Translations under genes and position numbers: made by a program
In this document: positions 9,116 through 17,500 of the stretch, piece by piece
How positions within the stretch are numbered: position 1 is the stretch's first letter
How the letters are laid out: every line of letters begins with the position of its first letter
Notes under the pieces: model-generated
The model's database searches: none
Told to the model about the DNA's origin: nothing
The model's input: the letters and a program-made list of their open reading frames with translations, nothing else
Origin: Leucothrix mucor DSM 2157
GTDB lineage: Bacteria; Pseudomonadota; Gammaproteobacteria; Thiotrichales; Thiotrichaceae
Direction: 5' to 3'
Assembly (NCBI RefSeq): GCF_000419525.1
Contig: NZ_ATTE01000001.1
Span: 3,507,501-3,571,500 of the forward strand
Length of the DNA: 64,000 bases

Positions 9116-9667
9116 ATGATGTCTTCAAAAGACAGCCTAGCGGGCGATGCGCACGATGCATCGCCCGTCATAGACTTTAAATGGGTCGATCTACCGGGCC
9201 TTCTCGCTCTCTGGCTACTCGCCGTCATTGTATTTACTCAATTTTTTACCCGCTACGTACTCAATGACAGCTTGGCCTGGACCGAAGAAATTGCCCGCTA
9301 TATCTTAATTTTAGTTGCCTTTTTAGGCGCCGTTTCAGTGAGTCGCAAAGGAACTCACATCTTCTTAGAATTTTTCTACCGTTATTTATCACCCGCTGCA
9401 GGTCGCTATCTCTCCATGTTGATGGATGTGATCAGCACCGCGTTCTATGGCTACCTAACCATTATGGCCGTCCAGCTCGCCTTGAAAACCAGAACCAAAA
9501 TGGCCTCTGTCGAAATCCCAAAAAGCTTGTTGTATTGGTGTGTCGCTGTCGGTTTGGCTGCGATGACGATTTACTCCGTGGTTTGGTTGGTTCGTAAATA
9601 TCGCCAAACACCCGAAGAGCTCATCAAAGAGCTTGAACAACGCGCCCTTTCTGAAGCCATGGAGTAG
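9116..9667 (+). CDS. TRAP transporter small permease (DctQ family)
   Basis: This 183-residue protein has four predicted membrane segments and the DctQ pattern FTRYVLNDSLAWTEEIARY followed by FLGAVSVSRKGTHI. It is the small membrane subunit that joins the large DctM permease in sodium-driven uptake. It lies 19 bases after dctP and 9 bases before dctM, clearly one operon. The soluble N-terminal 25 residues and the charged C-terminal tail (EELIKELEQRALSEAME) are ordinary for the family. Confidence 0.92.
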   Translation: MMSSKDSLAGDAHDASPVIDFKWVDLPGLLALWLLAVIVFTQFFTRYVLNDSLAWTEEIARYILILVAFLGAVSVSRKGTHIFLEFFYRYLSPAAGRYLSMLMDVISTAFYGYLTIMAVQLALKTRTKMASVEIPKSLLYWCVAVGLAAMTIYSVVWLVRKYRQTPEELIKELEQRALSEAME

Positions 9668-9676
9668 GTAGAAACG

Positions 9677-10954
9677 ATGTCAATTTTATACTTATTTCTG
9701 ATTTTATTGGTGCTGCTGATCGCCGGTGCGCCCGTTGCAGTCGCGTTGGGTGTGGCTTCCTTAGTATTCATCTTGTTCGATGGCATGCCGAGCCTGGTCG
9801 TGCTGCATAATATGGTGGCGGGAATTAACTCATTCCCGCTCATTGCCGTGCCATTTTTTATTATGGCCGGTCACTTGATGAATACCTCAGGCATCACCAC
9901 CAAGATCTTCGCCTTTGCCCGTGCGGCAGTAGGATGGATGTATGGCGGCCTTGGGCATGTGAATGTGGGCGCGAGTGTGATTTTTGCGGGGATGTCCGGA
10001 GCCGCAGTGGCGGATGCTGGCGGCCTTGGCAATATTGAAATTCATGCCATGAAAGATGCAGGCTACGACACTGATTTTTCAGTAGGAATTACCGCCGCCT
10101 CTTCTACCATTGGCCCTATTATTCCACCCTCACTGCCACTGGTTGTGTACGGTGTGATTGCCGATACCTCTATCGGTCAGCTGTTTGCGGCAGGCTTGAT
10201 TCCGGGCTTGCTAATGGCAATGTCGTTGATGGTTATGGTCGCAGTGTATTCTCGCATCCGTAAATATCCACGTGACGACCGCTTCAGCATGAGCATCTTT
10301 ATCAGCTCGTTCGGTCATGCCATTTTGCCATTAATGACACCGATTATTATTGTCGGCGGTATTTTGACCGGGTTATTTACACCCACCGAAGCGGCTATTG
10401 CAGCGGTTGCCTACTCGCTATTTTTGGGCTTGTTTGTTTACCGCACCTTGAGCTGGAAGCAGATCTTAAAAGTGTCGCAAGATACGGTTGAGACCACGGC
10501 TTCAATCATGATGATTGTCGCGGCTTCATCCATTTTCGCATGGATTTTAACTGCCAATCAGGTGGCTCAGGCATTTGCTACCGAGCTACTGAGTTTCACT
10601 CAGGATAAGACCGCGATTCTGCTGATTATTATGCTCATCGTGTTAGTGGTCGGCTGCTTTATGGAAACCATTGCAGCGATTACGATTTTAACGCCTGTGT
10701 TACTGCCGGTCGCCATGCAGTTTGGTATTGACCCCGTGCACTTCGGCATTATCCTGATTCTGAATCTAATGATTGGCTTGCTTACACCGCCGGTTGGGAT
10801 GGTGCTTTATGTGCTCTCTAAGGTGTCGGGGGTGCCATTTGAGCGTTGTGTGGTGGCGACGGCTCCGTTTCTGGTGCCGCTGATTATTGTGTTGGTGTTA
10901 CTGACGTTTATACCGGCGCTGTCGATGTGGTTGCCGACGCTGATTTACCGTTAG
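9677..10954 (+). CDS. TRAP transporter large permease (DctM family)
   Basis: This 425-residue, very hydrophobic protein has about 12 membrane segments. It shows DctM hallmarks: FPLIAVPFFIMAGHLMN, the GMSGAAVADAGGLG loop, and STIGPIIPPSLPLVVYG. It forms the ion-coupled translocation channel with the upstream DctQ. The C-terminal repeat contains LTPPVGMVLYVLSKVSG, as expected. It is the last gene of this operon and is followed by a stem-loop but no obvious T-tract. Confidence 0.94.
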   Translation: MSILYLFLILLVLLIAGAPVAVALGVASLVFILFDGMPSLVVLHNMVAGINSFPLIAVPFFIMAGHLMNTSGITTKIFAFARAAVGWMYGGLGHVNVGASVIFAGMSGAAVADAGGLGNIEIHAMKDAGYDTDFSVGITAASSTIGPIIPPSLPLVVYGVIADTSIGQLFAAGLIPGLLMAMSLMVMVAVYSRIRKYPRDDRFSMSIFISSFGHAILPLMTPIIIVGGILTGLFTPTEAAIAAVAYSLFLGLFVYRTLSWKQILKVSQDTVETTASIMMIVAASSIFAWILTANQVAQAFATELLSFTQDKTAILLIIMLIVLVVGCFMETIAAITILTPVLLPVAMQFGIDPVHFGIILILNLMIGLLTPPVGMVLYVLSKVSGVPFERCVVATAPFLVPLIIVLVLLTFIPALSMWLPTLIYR

Positions 10955-10966
10955 ATAGGTGCTGGG

Positions 10967-10991
10967 TTGAGGCTGGTTTTGCTGGCCTCAA
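10967..10991 (+). terminator. Stem-loop after the TRAP operon
   Basis: TTGAGGC and GCCTCAA form a 7-bp perfect stem with an 11-base loop, starting 12 bases after the dctM stop. No T-run follows, so intrinsic termination is uncertain. Confidence 0.4.
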
Positions 10992-11117
10992 TCTGGGCAT
11001 GAATATATCGACGGTGAATTCCATAATATGCCTCATCCATAATGGTGTTCTTAATCTTAGCAGGCATACTACACATACTTAGAAATACAACTATCTCGAT
11101 ATCTCATAGGAACCACG

Positions 11118-12155
11118 TTACTCATCATCAAGATCCCGAGCCAACTCCGCCTCAATCCGCTCGATACTCGGTAACTTACTCTCAAAGTCCACTGGCAAAG
11201 CCTGCGCTAGCTGATACTCTGCCACACCGATCGGCTTGCTATTGTCCCGCAGCGCATATTCTGCAATCACTTTATTCCGACTTTTGCACAGCAATAAACC
11301 AATCGTTGGCCCATCCTCATCGGTTTTAATTTGTGAATCTACTGCCGAAAGGTAAAAGCTTAACTGTCCTGTATGCTCTGGTTTAAAATCACCTGCCTTA
11401 AGCTCAACAACCAAATAGCAACGAAGTTTAAGGTGGTAAAACAAGAGATCGAGATAAAAATCCTGCTCGCCCACTTCGAGGTGAACCTGCCTCCCTACAA
11501 ATGCAAAACCAGCCCCAAGCTCCAGCAAAAACTGACTAATATGTTGTGTTAGTGCTTGCTCAATATCACGCTCTTTGGCTTTTTCACCAATGGATAGGAA
11601 GTCAAAAATATATGGGTCTTTTAAAGCCTCTTGAGCTAATTCAGACTGTGGCGTAGCTAGTGTATTTTCAAAGTTGGTAATCGCATTACCTTTTCTTTCC
11701 AGTAGCTGGCTTTCAATTTGGTGAATGAGTACATTGCGTGACCAGCCATTTTGCTGACACAGTAAGGCATAGCTTAGTCGCTTTTCTTTATCTTTCAGCT
11801 TCCCAAGTAATACAATATTATGCCCCCAAGGAATTTGTCCAACAGCCTGTTGGACAATTGCATCTGACTCAAAGTTAGGCCAGTTTTCTGCAAATGAGCG
11901 CATGTAAAGCAAGTTACTTCGGGAGAATCCTTTCAACTCTGGAAACGCCTTCCTCAAGTCAGCAGCTAACTGCTCAATGACTTTGCTACCCCAACCGAGC
12001 TGCTGTTGTCGCTTAAGAATGTCGTGACCAACTTGCCAATACAACTTAAGCAGCTCTTGATTCACAGCTAAGGCCGCACGCTGCTGAGCATGCTGAATCT
12101 GTGTTTTTAATGCCGTCAAAAAATGCTGATAATCACCTGACTGTAAATCACTCAT
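11118..12155 (-). CDS. YhcG-family (DUF1016) protein with PDDEXK nuclease fold
   Basis: The 345-residue protein matches the YhcG/DUF1016 family. The N-terminal domain contains ELLKLYWQVGHDILKRQQQ and WGSKVIEQLAADLRKAFP. The C-terminal PDDEXK-type nuclease core has the acidic residues and lysine in FYLDLLFYH and YLVVELKAGDFKPEH, followed by QLSFYLSAVD. Members occur near restriction, toxin and defence genes; their substrate is not settled. Its start codon overlaps the stop of the upstream Fic-like gene in an ATGA arrangement, so the two are translationally coupled and probably work together. Confidence 0.85.
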   Translation of the reverse strand: MSDLQSGDYQHFLTALKTQIQHAQQRAALAVNQELLKLYWQVGHDILKRQQQLGWGSKVIEQLAADLRKAFPELKGFSRSNLLYMRSFAENWPNFESDAIVQQAVGQIPWGHNIVLLGKLKDKEKRLSYALLCQQNGWSRNVLIHQIESQLLERKGNAITNFENTLATPQSELAQEALKDPYIFDFLSIGEKAKERDIEQALTQHISQFLLELGAGFAFVGRQVHLEVGEQDFYLDLLFYHLKLRCYLVVELKAGDFKPEHTGQLSFYLSAVDSQIKTDEDGPTIGLLLCKSRNKVIAEYALRDNSKPIGVAEYQLAQALPVDFESKLPSIERIEAELARDLDDE

Positions 12156-13510
12156 AGCGTTCTCCTAGATTTTGTCTTCCACTGCTCAAACTCAGAAGGT
12201 CGAAGCCCATAGCGAGCCAACACACCCTCATGCAATCGTCTCAACTCTTCAATAATCAACGCTTCAACGCTAACTCGATCAGCTTCATTTACCTTCTCAA
12301 TCACTGCCTTTTTTATCAGCTCTAATGGATCACTTTCAGGCTGAGTCACCACCCGATTAATCGTTTCCTTAATTACAGTTCGATAGCTCAGCCGCAGCGG
12401 ATCAGGCTCAGTTAAATCCTGCTTTATCGCTAGATATTCCTGAGTCGAGCGTTCGTAAGCCCAAACAAACAGATCACGCAACAGCTCAATCCGTCCCAAT
12501 TCATACACACCCAGAATCGCACGGCTGTAAGCCTGCTCCGGCACATCCAGAAACGTAAGTGGATAAAGGTTTGCCCGTATCAACGGCAAGTTAGCAGCAA
12601 TGCGCGAGGTGCGTTTATTGATATCAGCGAATGGTTGCAAATAAGGTATATGCACCATGACGAAAAACGATTGCTCAAAGGGATCGTTAATCTGCGATGC
12701 TTTATCCAACAGTAGCATCAGCGCATCTTCAATTTGTGCAGGCACGGATAAAGGTCGAAACACACTTTTTCCAATCTCAACTATATGCTGTCGCAGCCTG
12801 CCCTCATCCGATGGATTAGGCAGTAAGTTTTCAGCGAGCAAGCTGTGCAGATTCAATAGTGTGTAACGATTGAACCCGACCTCAGCCACATTCTCAACTA
12901 GTAACTCAATGGCTGCTTTGTGGTTAAGAATCATCTGAGTCTCGATCGCAGCTTTGCCGGTTGCAGCATGGCCATGTTCGATTAGTTCACGAGTGTCTAG
13001 GCGCGTGTACGTATTTCCTTCTAGATTACTCGACGCCCACGATAGGTCAATCAACAAACGATTCAGAATGGCCCGACCATACGTACCAATGGGTAGCTTG
13101 GTTTGCTGGGTATCTCCCATTTTATACAGCTGTCGTCGTAGGGGCTCGGAGAGATAATAGGTTTTATTGGGCTGATAGTCTTCCAGGAAACTAATGTCAT
13201 AGCCGACTGGCTTTCGAGCTTCCAGCGGCTGATCGATATAGCTCAGAATATCGCGACTGTCAGCAGAGAGCGGGATGTAGCTTGGGTATTGATCAACGGC
13301 CTGAAGCGATGGCTGATCGATTGGAACTGCACGATAAACTCGGGAGCGGCCACCTCCCTCGACAATAATTTTATTATCTTCAAGTAACTGGCTCAGCCAA
13401 CGCTGTGCTGTTCTTCGAGTAAGGTCAGGATGAGTTTCCAGCAATTCAGTAATAGAAATGTTGCCGCTAGCTTGCTCTATACTATGAAGTAATTCGTTGA
13501 CGGTTGGCAT
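12152..13510 (-). CDS. Fic-fold protein with N-terminal winged helix; catalytic histidine replaced
   Basis: Residues about 1-65 form a winged-helix DNA-binding domain (ELLETHPDLTRRTAQRWLS). The middle contains a class II-like inhibitory helix, SSNLEGN near residue 156. The Fic motif is then LQPFADINKRTSR, with Q292 in place of the canonical HPFxxGNGR histidine. The Fic-type phosphate-anion loop residues N and R are kept, but the general base is not. AMPylation by the usual mechanism is therefore unlikely. Fic-like proteins with QPF in this position form a recurrent group. The start is set at the ATG at 13510; a TTG 12 bases earlier is possible. It is coupled to the YhcG-like gene, and three 32-bp repeats lie directly upstream. 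Confidence 0.85.
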   Translation of the reverse strand: MPTVNELLHSIEQASGNISITELLETHPDLTRRTAQRWLSQLLEDNKIIVEGGGRSRVYRAVPIDQPSLQAVDQYPSYIPLSADSRDILSYIDQPLEARKPVGYDISFLEDYQPNKTYYLSEPLRRQLYKMGDTQQTKLPIGTYGRAILNRLLIDLSWASSNLEGNTYTRLDTRELIEHGHAATGKAAIETQMILNHKAAIELLVENVAEVGFNRYTLLNLHSLLAENLLPNPSDEGRLRQHIVEIGKSVFRPLSVPAQIEDALMLLLDKASQINDPFEQSFFVMVHIPYLQPFADINKRTSRIAANLPLIRANLYPLTFLDVPEQAYSRAILGVYELGRIELLRDLFVWAYERSTQEYLAIKQDLTEPDPLRLSYRTVIKETINRVVTQPESDPLELIKKAVIEKVNEADRVSVEALIIEELRRLHEGVLARYGLRPSEFEQWKTKSRRTL

Positions 13511-13513
13511 GAT

Positions 13514-13609
13514 ATGGCACAATTAAATTCTTTAGTGACACTATTATGGCGCGATTAGAGATAATGTGTCACCAAAGATGGCACAGTTAAATGAGTCGCG
13601 ACACTTTAA
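13514..13609. repeat. Three tandem 32-bp units, candidate operator array
   Basis: ATGGCACAATTAAA at 13514, ATGGCGCGATTAGA at 13546 and ATGGCACAGTTAAA at 13578 recur at exactly 32-base spacing. Each is followed by GTGACACT, GTGTCACC or GCGACACT respectively. The first two of these second blocks form an inverted repeat (GTGACACTATTAT against ATAATGTGTCAC). The array fills the gap between the Fic-like gene and the racemase. A period of about three helical turns suggests a regulator array, perhaps for the winged helix of the Fic-like protein (inference). Confidence 0.65.
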
Positions 13610-13652
13610 TACCCGAATCGCACTCCCAACAATATCACCCAAAGGAACCACC

Positions 13653-14366
13653 GTGCCCAACCAACACACCACCCCATTCCTAGGCATCCTAATGCTAGAC
13701 ACCGCCTTCCCCCGAATCTTAGGCGATGCTGGCAATCCAGACAGCTACGACCTCCCCGCCCGCACCCGAGTCATCAAAAACGCCGGCAGCCTAAACATCG
13801 TCAAAAACGGCCGCCCTGATGAAGCACTAGTCCAGCAATTCTGCCAAGCTGCCCAAGAGCTAGAAACCGAAGGCGCAATCGCCCTAGTCTCAACCTGCGG
13901 CTTTCTAATCTCAGTTCAAAACGACATCGCACGGTCGGTTTCTATCCCAGTCACCCTCTCCTCATTATCGCTCTACCCACTACTCTCGAACATGTTCGGC
14001 AAGCGTCCAATCGGCATTATGACGGCGTCACAAAGCAGCTTAGGCGATCAGGTGTTAAAAGCCGCAGGAATTGCCGCAGAGGATGTACGAATCATTGGAT
14101 TTGAAGATGTGCCAGCATTTGCCGATGCCATTCTGCGCGCTAAGGCAGAGCAACTAACTACGCTAGATGCACAAGCCATAGAGCAGGCTGCGATTGCTAA
14201 AGCGAAAACACTGATCAAAGCAACGCCAGAGATCAAAGCCATCTTGCTTGAATGTGGCAACCTGCCGCCTTATGCCAATGCCATTCACCAAGCAACTGGC
14301 TTACCGGTATTTTCCATTTTGGATGCCGCAAGACTCATGTGTTTAGCTAGCCGACACACTCGATAA
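13653..14366 (+). CDS. Aspartate/glutamate racemase-family protein
   Basis: This roughly 237-residue protein shows the two-domain Asp/Glu racemase pattern with one cysteine per half: VSTCGFLI in the first and LLECGNLPPYA in the second. These would be the paired acid-base thiols of cofactor-independent racemases, hydantoin racemases or maleate isomerases. The start is taken as GTG at 13653 because AAAGGAAC precedes it; the in-frame ATG at 13578 lies inside the 32-bp repeats. It opens with TPFLGILMLDTAFPRI. The substrate cannot be assigned. It is divergent from the Fic-like operon and shares its regulatory region. Confidence 0.8.
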   Translation: MPNQHTTPFLGILMLDTAFPRILGDAGNPDSYDLPARTRVIKNAGSLNIVKNGRPDEALVQQFCQAAQELETEGAIALVSTCGFLISVQNDIARSVSIPVTLSSLSLYPLLSNMFGKRPIGIMTASQSSLGDQVLKAAGIAAEDVRIIGFEDVPAFADAILRAKAEQLTTLDAQAIEQAAIAKAKTLIKATPEIKAILLECGNLPPYANAIHQATGLPVFSILDAARLMCLASRHTR

Positions 14367-14527
14367 TCCCCTTAAGCACCATCAGGTTTCACTTCTTTCA
14401 AGCAATAAAAACGCCCTGCTAGATTTGCTAATTTCAACAAAACTGACAAGGCGTATTATTCGGCGCATTAGCACCAAACGATCAATGCACAAGTAGCGCT
14501 AAGCTACCCACTCTCAACCATCACAAA

Positions 14528-17500
14528 CTACATGCGGTAACTAAAGTAGCCATCCGCACTACTGGTCGCATTATTCGGGAAGTAGTCAAAGCCTTCCGCA
14601 GCATAGCTACCAGTAAACGCCGCATTGATGGTGCGGAACATCACACGGAAAACGCTAGGGTCGCCGATACTGCTACGCGCAAAGCTGATTTCAGCATTAC
14701 TACCCGAAACGCCTCGGCTGGTTCCGCCAACATACTCCCAGCTCCAACTGCTGCCATCACCGATATAACGCTGTAAGTTTGCGCCTTCCAGCACATACTC
14801 AGCCCCCATACCCGGTCCGGCACTAAAGCCTGTCGCAGGGTTATTATCGGTATCGATAAATACCTGCCATGGCCACCAGTTGGCGGTATTAATCGCGCCA
14901 TCGTTTTTATAAGCGAGGTAGATAGTGTTGCTATCGTGCGCCATCCAGGTTTCCATCCAATCGGCTTGTGCACCAGCGACCGAGATATCATCGCCATCAC
15001 GGCCAAATGACGTCACCGAGCTCCAATCACTCAGGTTGCCATCTAAACTCAATGCACCAAATGGCACAGGGTTTGAAATGGCACCACCGAAGCGGTAGTT
15101 CAGGCGACCTGCGCCAAGGTTTGGATAAGTATCATCATCCGAGCCATCATAGTTGCCCGTGAAAATACCATTTCTGGCTTTCACCAGCGCATATAGCTCG
15201 ACAGGGTTTCCGATTGCTGAGCGCGGCATACTAAACTCGGCAAAGTCGCCATTCACTGCATTGCTAGTGCCGTTCACATACTGCCATGCCCAGTTCGAAC
15301 CAGTTCCCGTATATTGGTAGATCGCAGAGCCTTGCAACATGTATTCAGCGCCCACATCGTTACCCGCCTGAAAGCCACTGCTGCCATTCAGATCAGTATC
15401 GAGGAACACCTGCCACGGCCACCATGTTCCGGTATTGATCGGGCCATCGTTGCGATACGCGAGATAGAAGTTCGCGGCATCATGTGCCATCCAAGTTTGC
15501 TGAATATCCGCTTCAGCATTGGCCGTCGTAATATCATTCGCTTCGATGCCAAATGATTGCAAGGACGCCCAATCACTCGCATTGCCATCAATGCTTAAGG
15601 TACTCGCATTAGTGACTGGCTCGATAATGATTGGAGAAACGGGGTTTGCCCCCAAGTTATAAGTGAAGTAACCGTTATCCGCGTTCGGGTAGTTGTCCAC
15701 CACATAAGAGCCGGTAAAGGTCGTGTTGTCAGCCCGGAATAAAGCACGAACCGACTCTGGATTACCCAGCGCACTGCGCAAAATACCTGCTTCTGCATAT
15801 TCACCTTGTGCAACGGATTCTAGTCCACCAGCAACCGCTGCCCATGACCAATCTGAACCACTTCCGGTGTAACGGTACAAACTCCAACCATTAAACAAGT
15901 AGTCAGCACCCAGCGCGCCATTAATGGCAAAGCCGCTGTTCGCACTGCTATCGGTATCCAGGTAAATACCCCATGCCCACCAGGAAGCTAGGTTAATTGC
16001 GCCTTCATTGCGGTATGCAAGATACAGCTTCTGATCATCGTGCGCCATCCAGCCTTCTAACCAATCAGCTTGTGCGTTGGCCGCCGTCACATCATTGCCA
16101 TCCGTGCCCAGCGAGGTCACTGCGCTCCAGTCACTCAAGCTACCATCAATAGCGATACTGCCATTACTCACTGGATAGCTCACCGCACCCGTCGGGTTGG
16201 GCGTAACCGGCGTATCATCCACGGCTGGAATCACTTCAAACGTCAGCTGATCGCTCCAGCTCTGCACATTCCCTGTCGCGCGCTCAGCCCGAATTCGGAA
16301 GCTCATCTGCTTGGATGAGGAAACATAAGCGGCAATATTGTCACTAATGGTAATAGCGACCGGATAGTTATTTTCATTACCCACAGTCGCCGTATCAAAC
16401 AACTCCCAAGCTGCATTTTGATAGTTATACAGGTAGGCTTGCTGGCTCACATTCTGCAAAGAATATTGACCGACATGCAGCACTTTAAGCGCCGCAATCT
16501 CACTTAAGTCTTCGCTGATGGTTGTCGTCACATTCCAATCAATCACCTTCTTGCCACCAGAGCTTACTGAGTTGATGTCATAGGTCTCGCCATCAATTGC
16601 ACCCAGCAAACTAAGCTCAGTACCATCTTCAGTTCCCACGCTCAGGTTTACACTAGCGGGGGCATAAATGCTTGGCGCTGCGGCGACTAAAATAGAGATC
16701 TCACCGGTATCTTCACCTCCGGCTCCATCGCTTAAGATGTAGCGCAGAGTATCCGTTCCGGTAAATCCAGCCGGTGGCGTGTAGCGGTAACTACCACCAC
16801 CCAAATCACTCACGGTACCTACACTGCCTGTGCTGCCATATACATAATTAATCGCAATGCTATTGCCATCCAAGTCGCCATCATTAGCCAGCAACTGGTT
16901 TTGGGTAAAGGTCAGCGGCGCATCAACATCGGTGCGGAAGCTATCATCACCAGCCGCAGGCACGTGATTGGTTGAGGCATTTTGCGCGCCATTAAATGAC
17001 ACTAAGACCAGCGCATATTGCGTTAATGGAATATTAAAGCTGACTTGGCTACCGGACTGCGTAAAGGCTACATTGCTGCGGCTTGGCGTTGTGTTATCCG
17101 GATTGCTTAGGCTAATGGTATTAACCTGCTCACCATTTGGCACGGTGTAAGTCACTGAAATATTGGTTGGGGTAACCGAGAAATTGCCATCTACACCAAT
17201 GAAGTTAGTGAACTGCAAAACCGCTTGCTGATTAAGCTGCGAGGTTTCTACATAAACGCGATCATCCGCATTGGTCGTCACATTCACCGAAGTGTTTGCG
17301 CGCACTGTTGAGGCCAGTGTATTACGTGCAGCCGTTGTACCTGATGTTAAATACTGCTTACCCAAACGGTCAGCAAAGTAATAGGTTTTACCTGAGCCAT
17401 AGTTCTGCACTTTTTGGCTTGGCAGCGTGTCGCCTAAGTTAAAGCCCAGCAGATCGGCCAGCGCATAATTGCTGCGTGCAATACCATACTGATTCATACC

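Noticed and set aside
14641-15813. Several antisense or shifted frames in the triple repeat region
   Set aside because: They recur because the underlying repeats recur; the 1510-residue reading explains the region.
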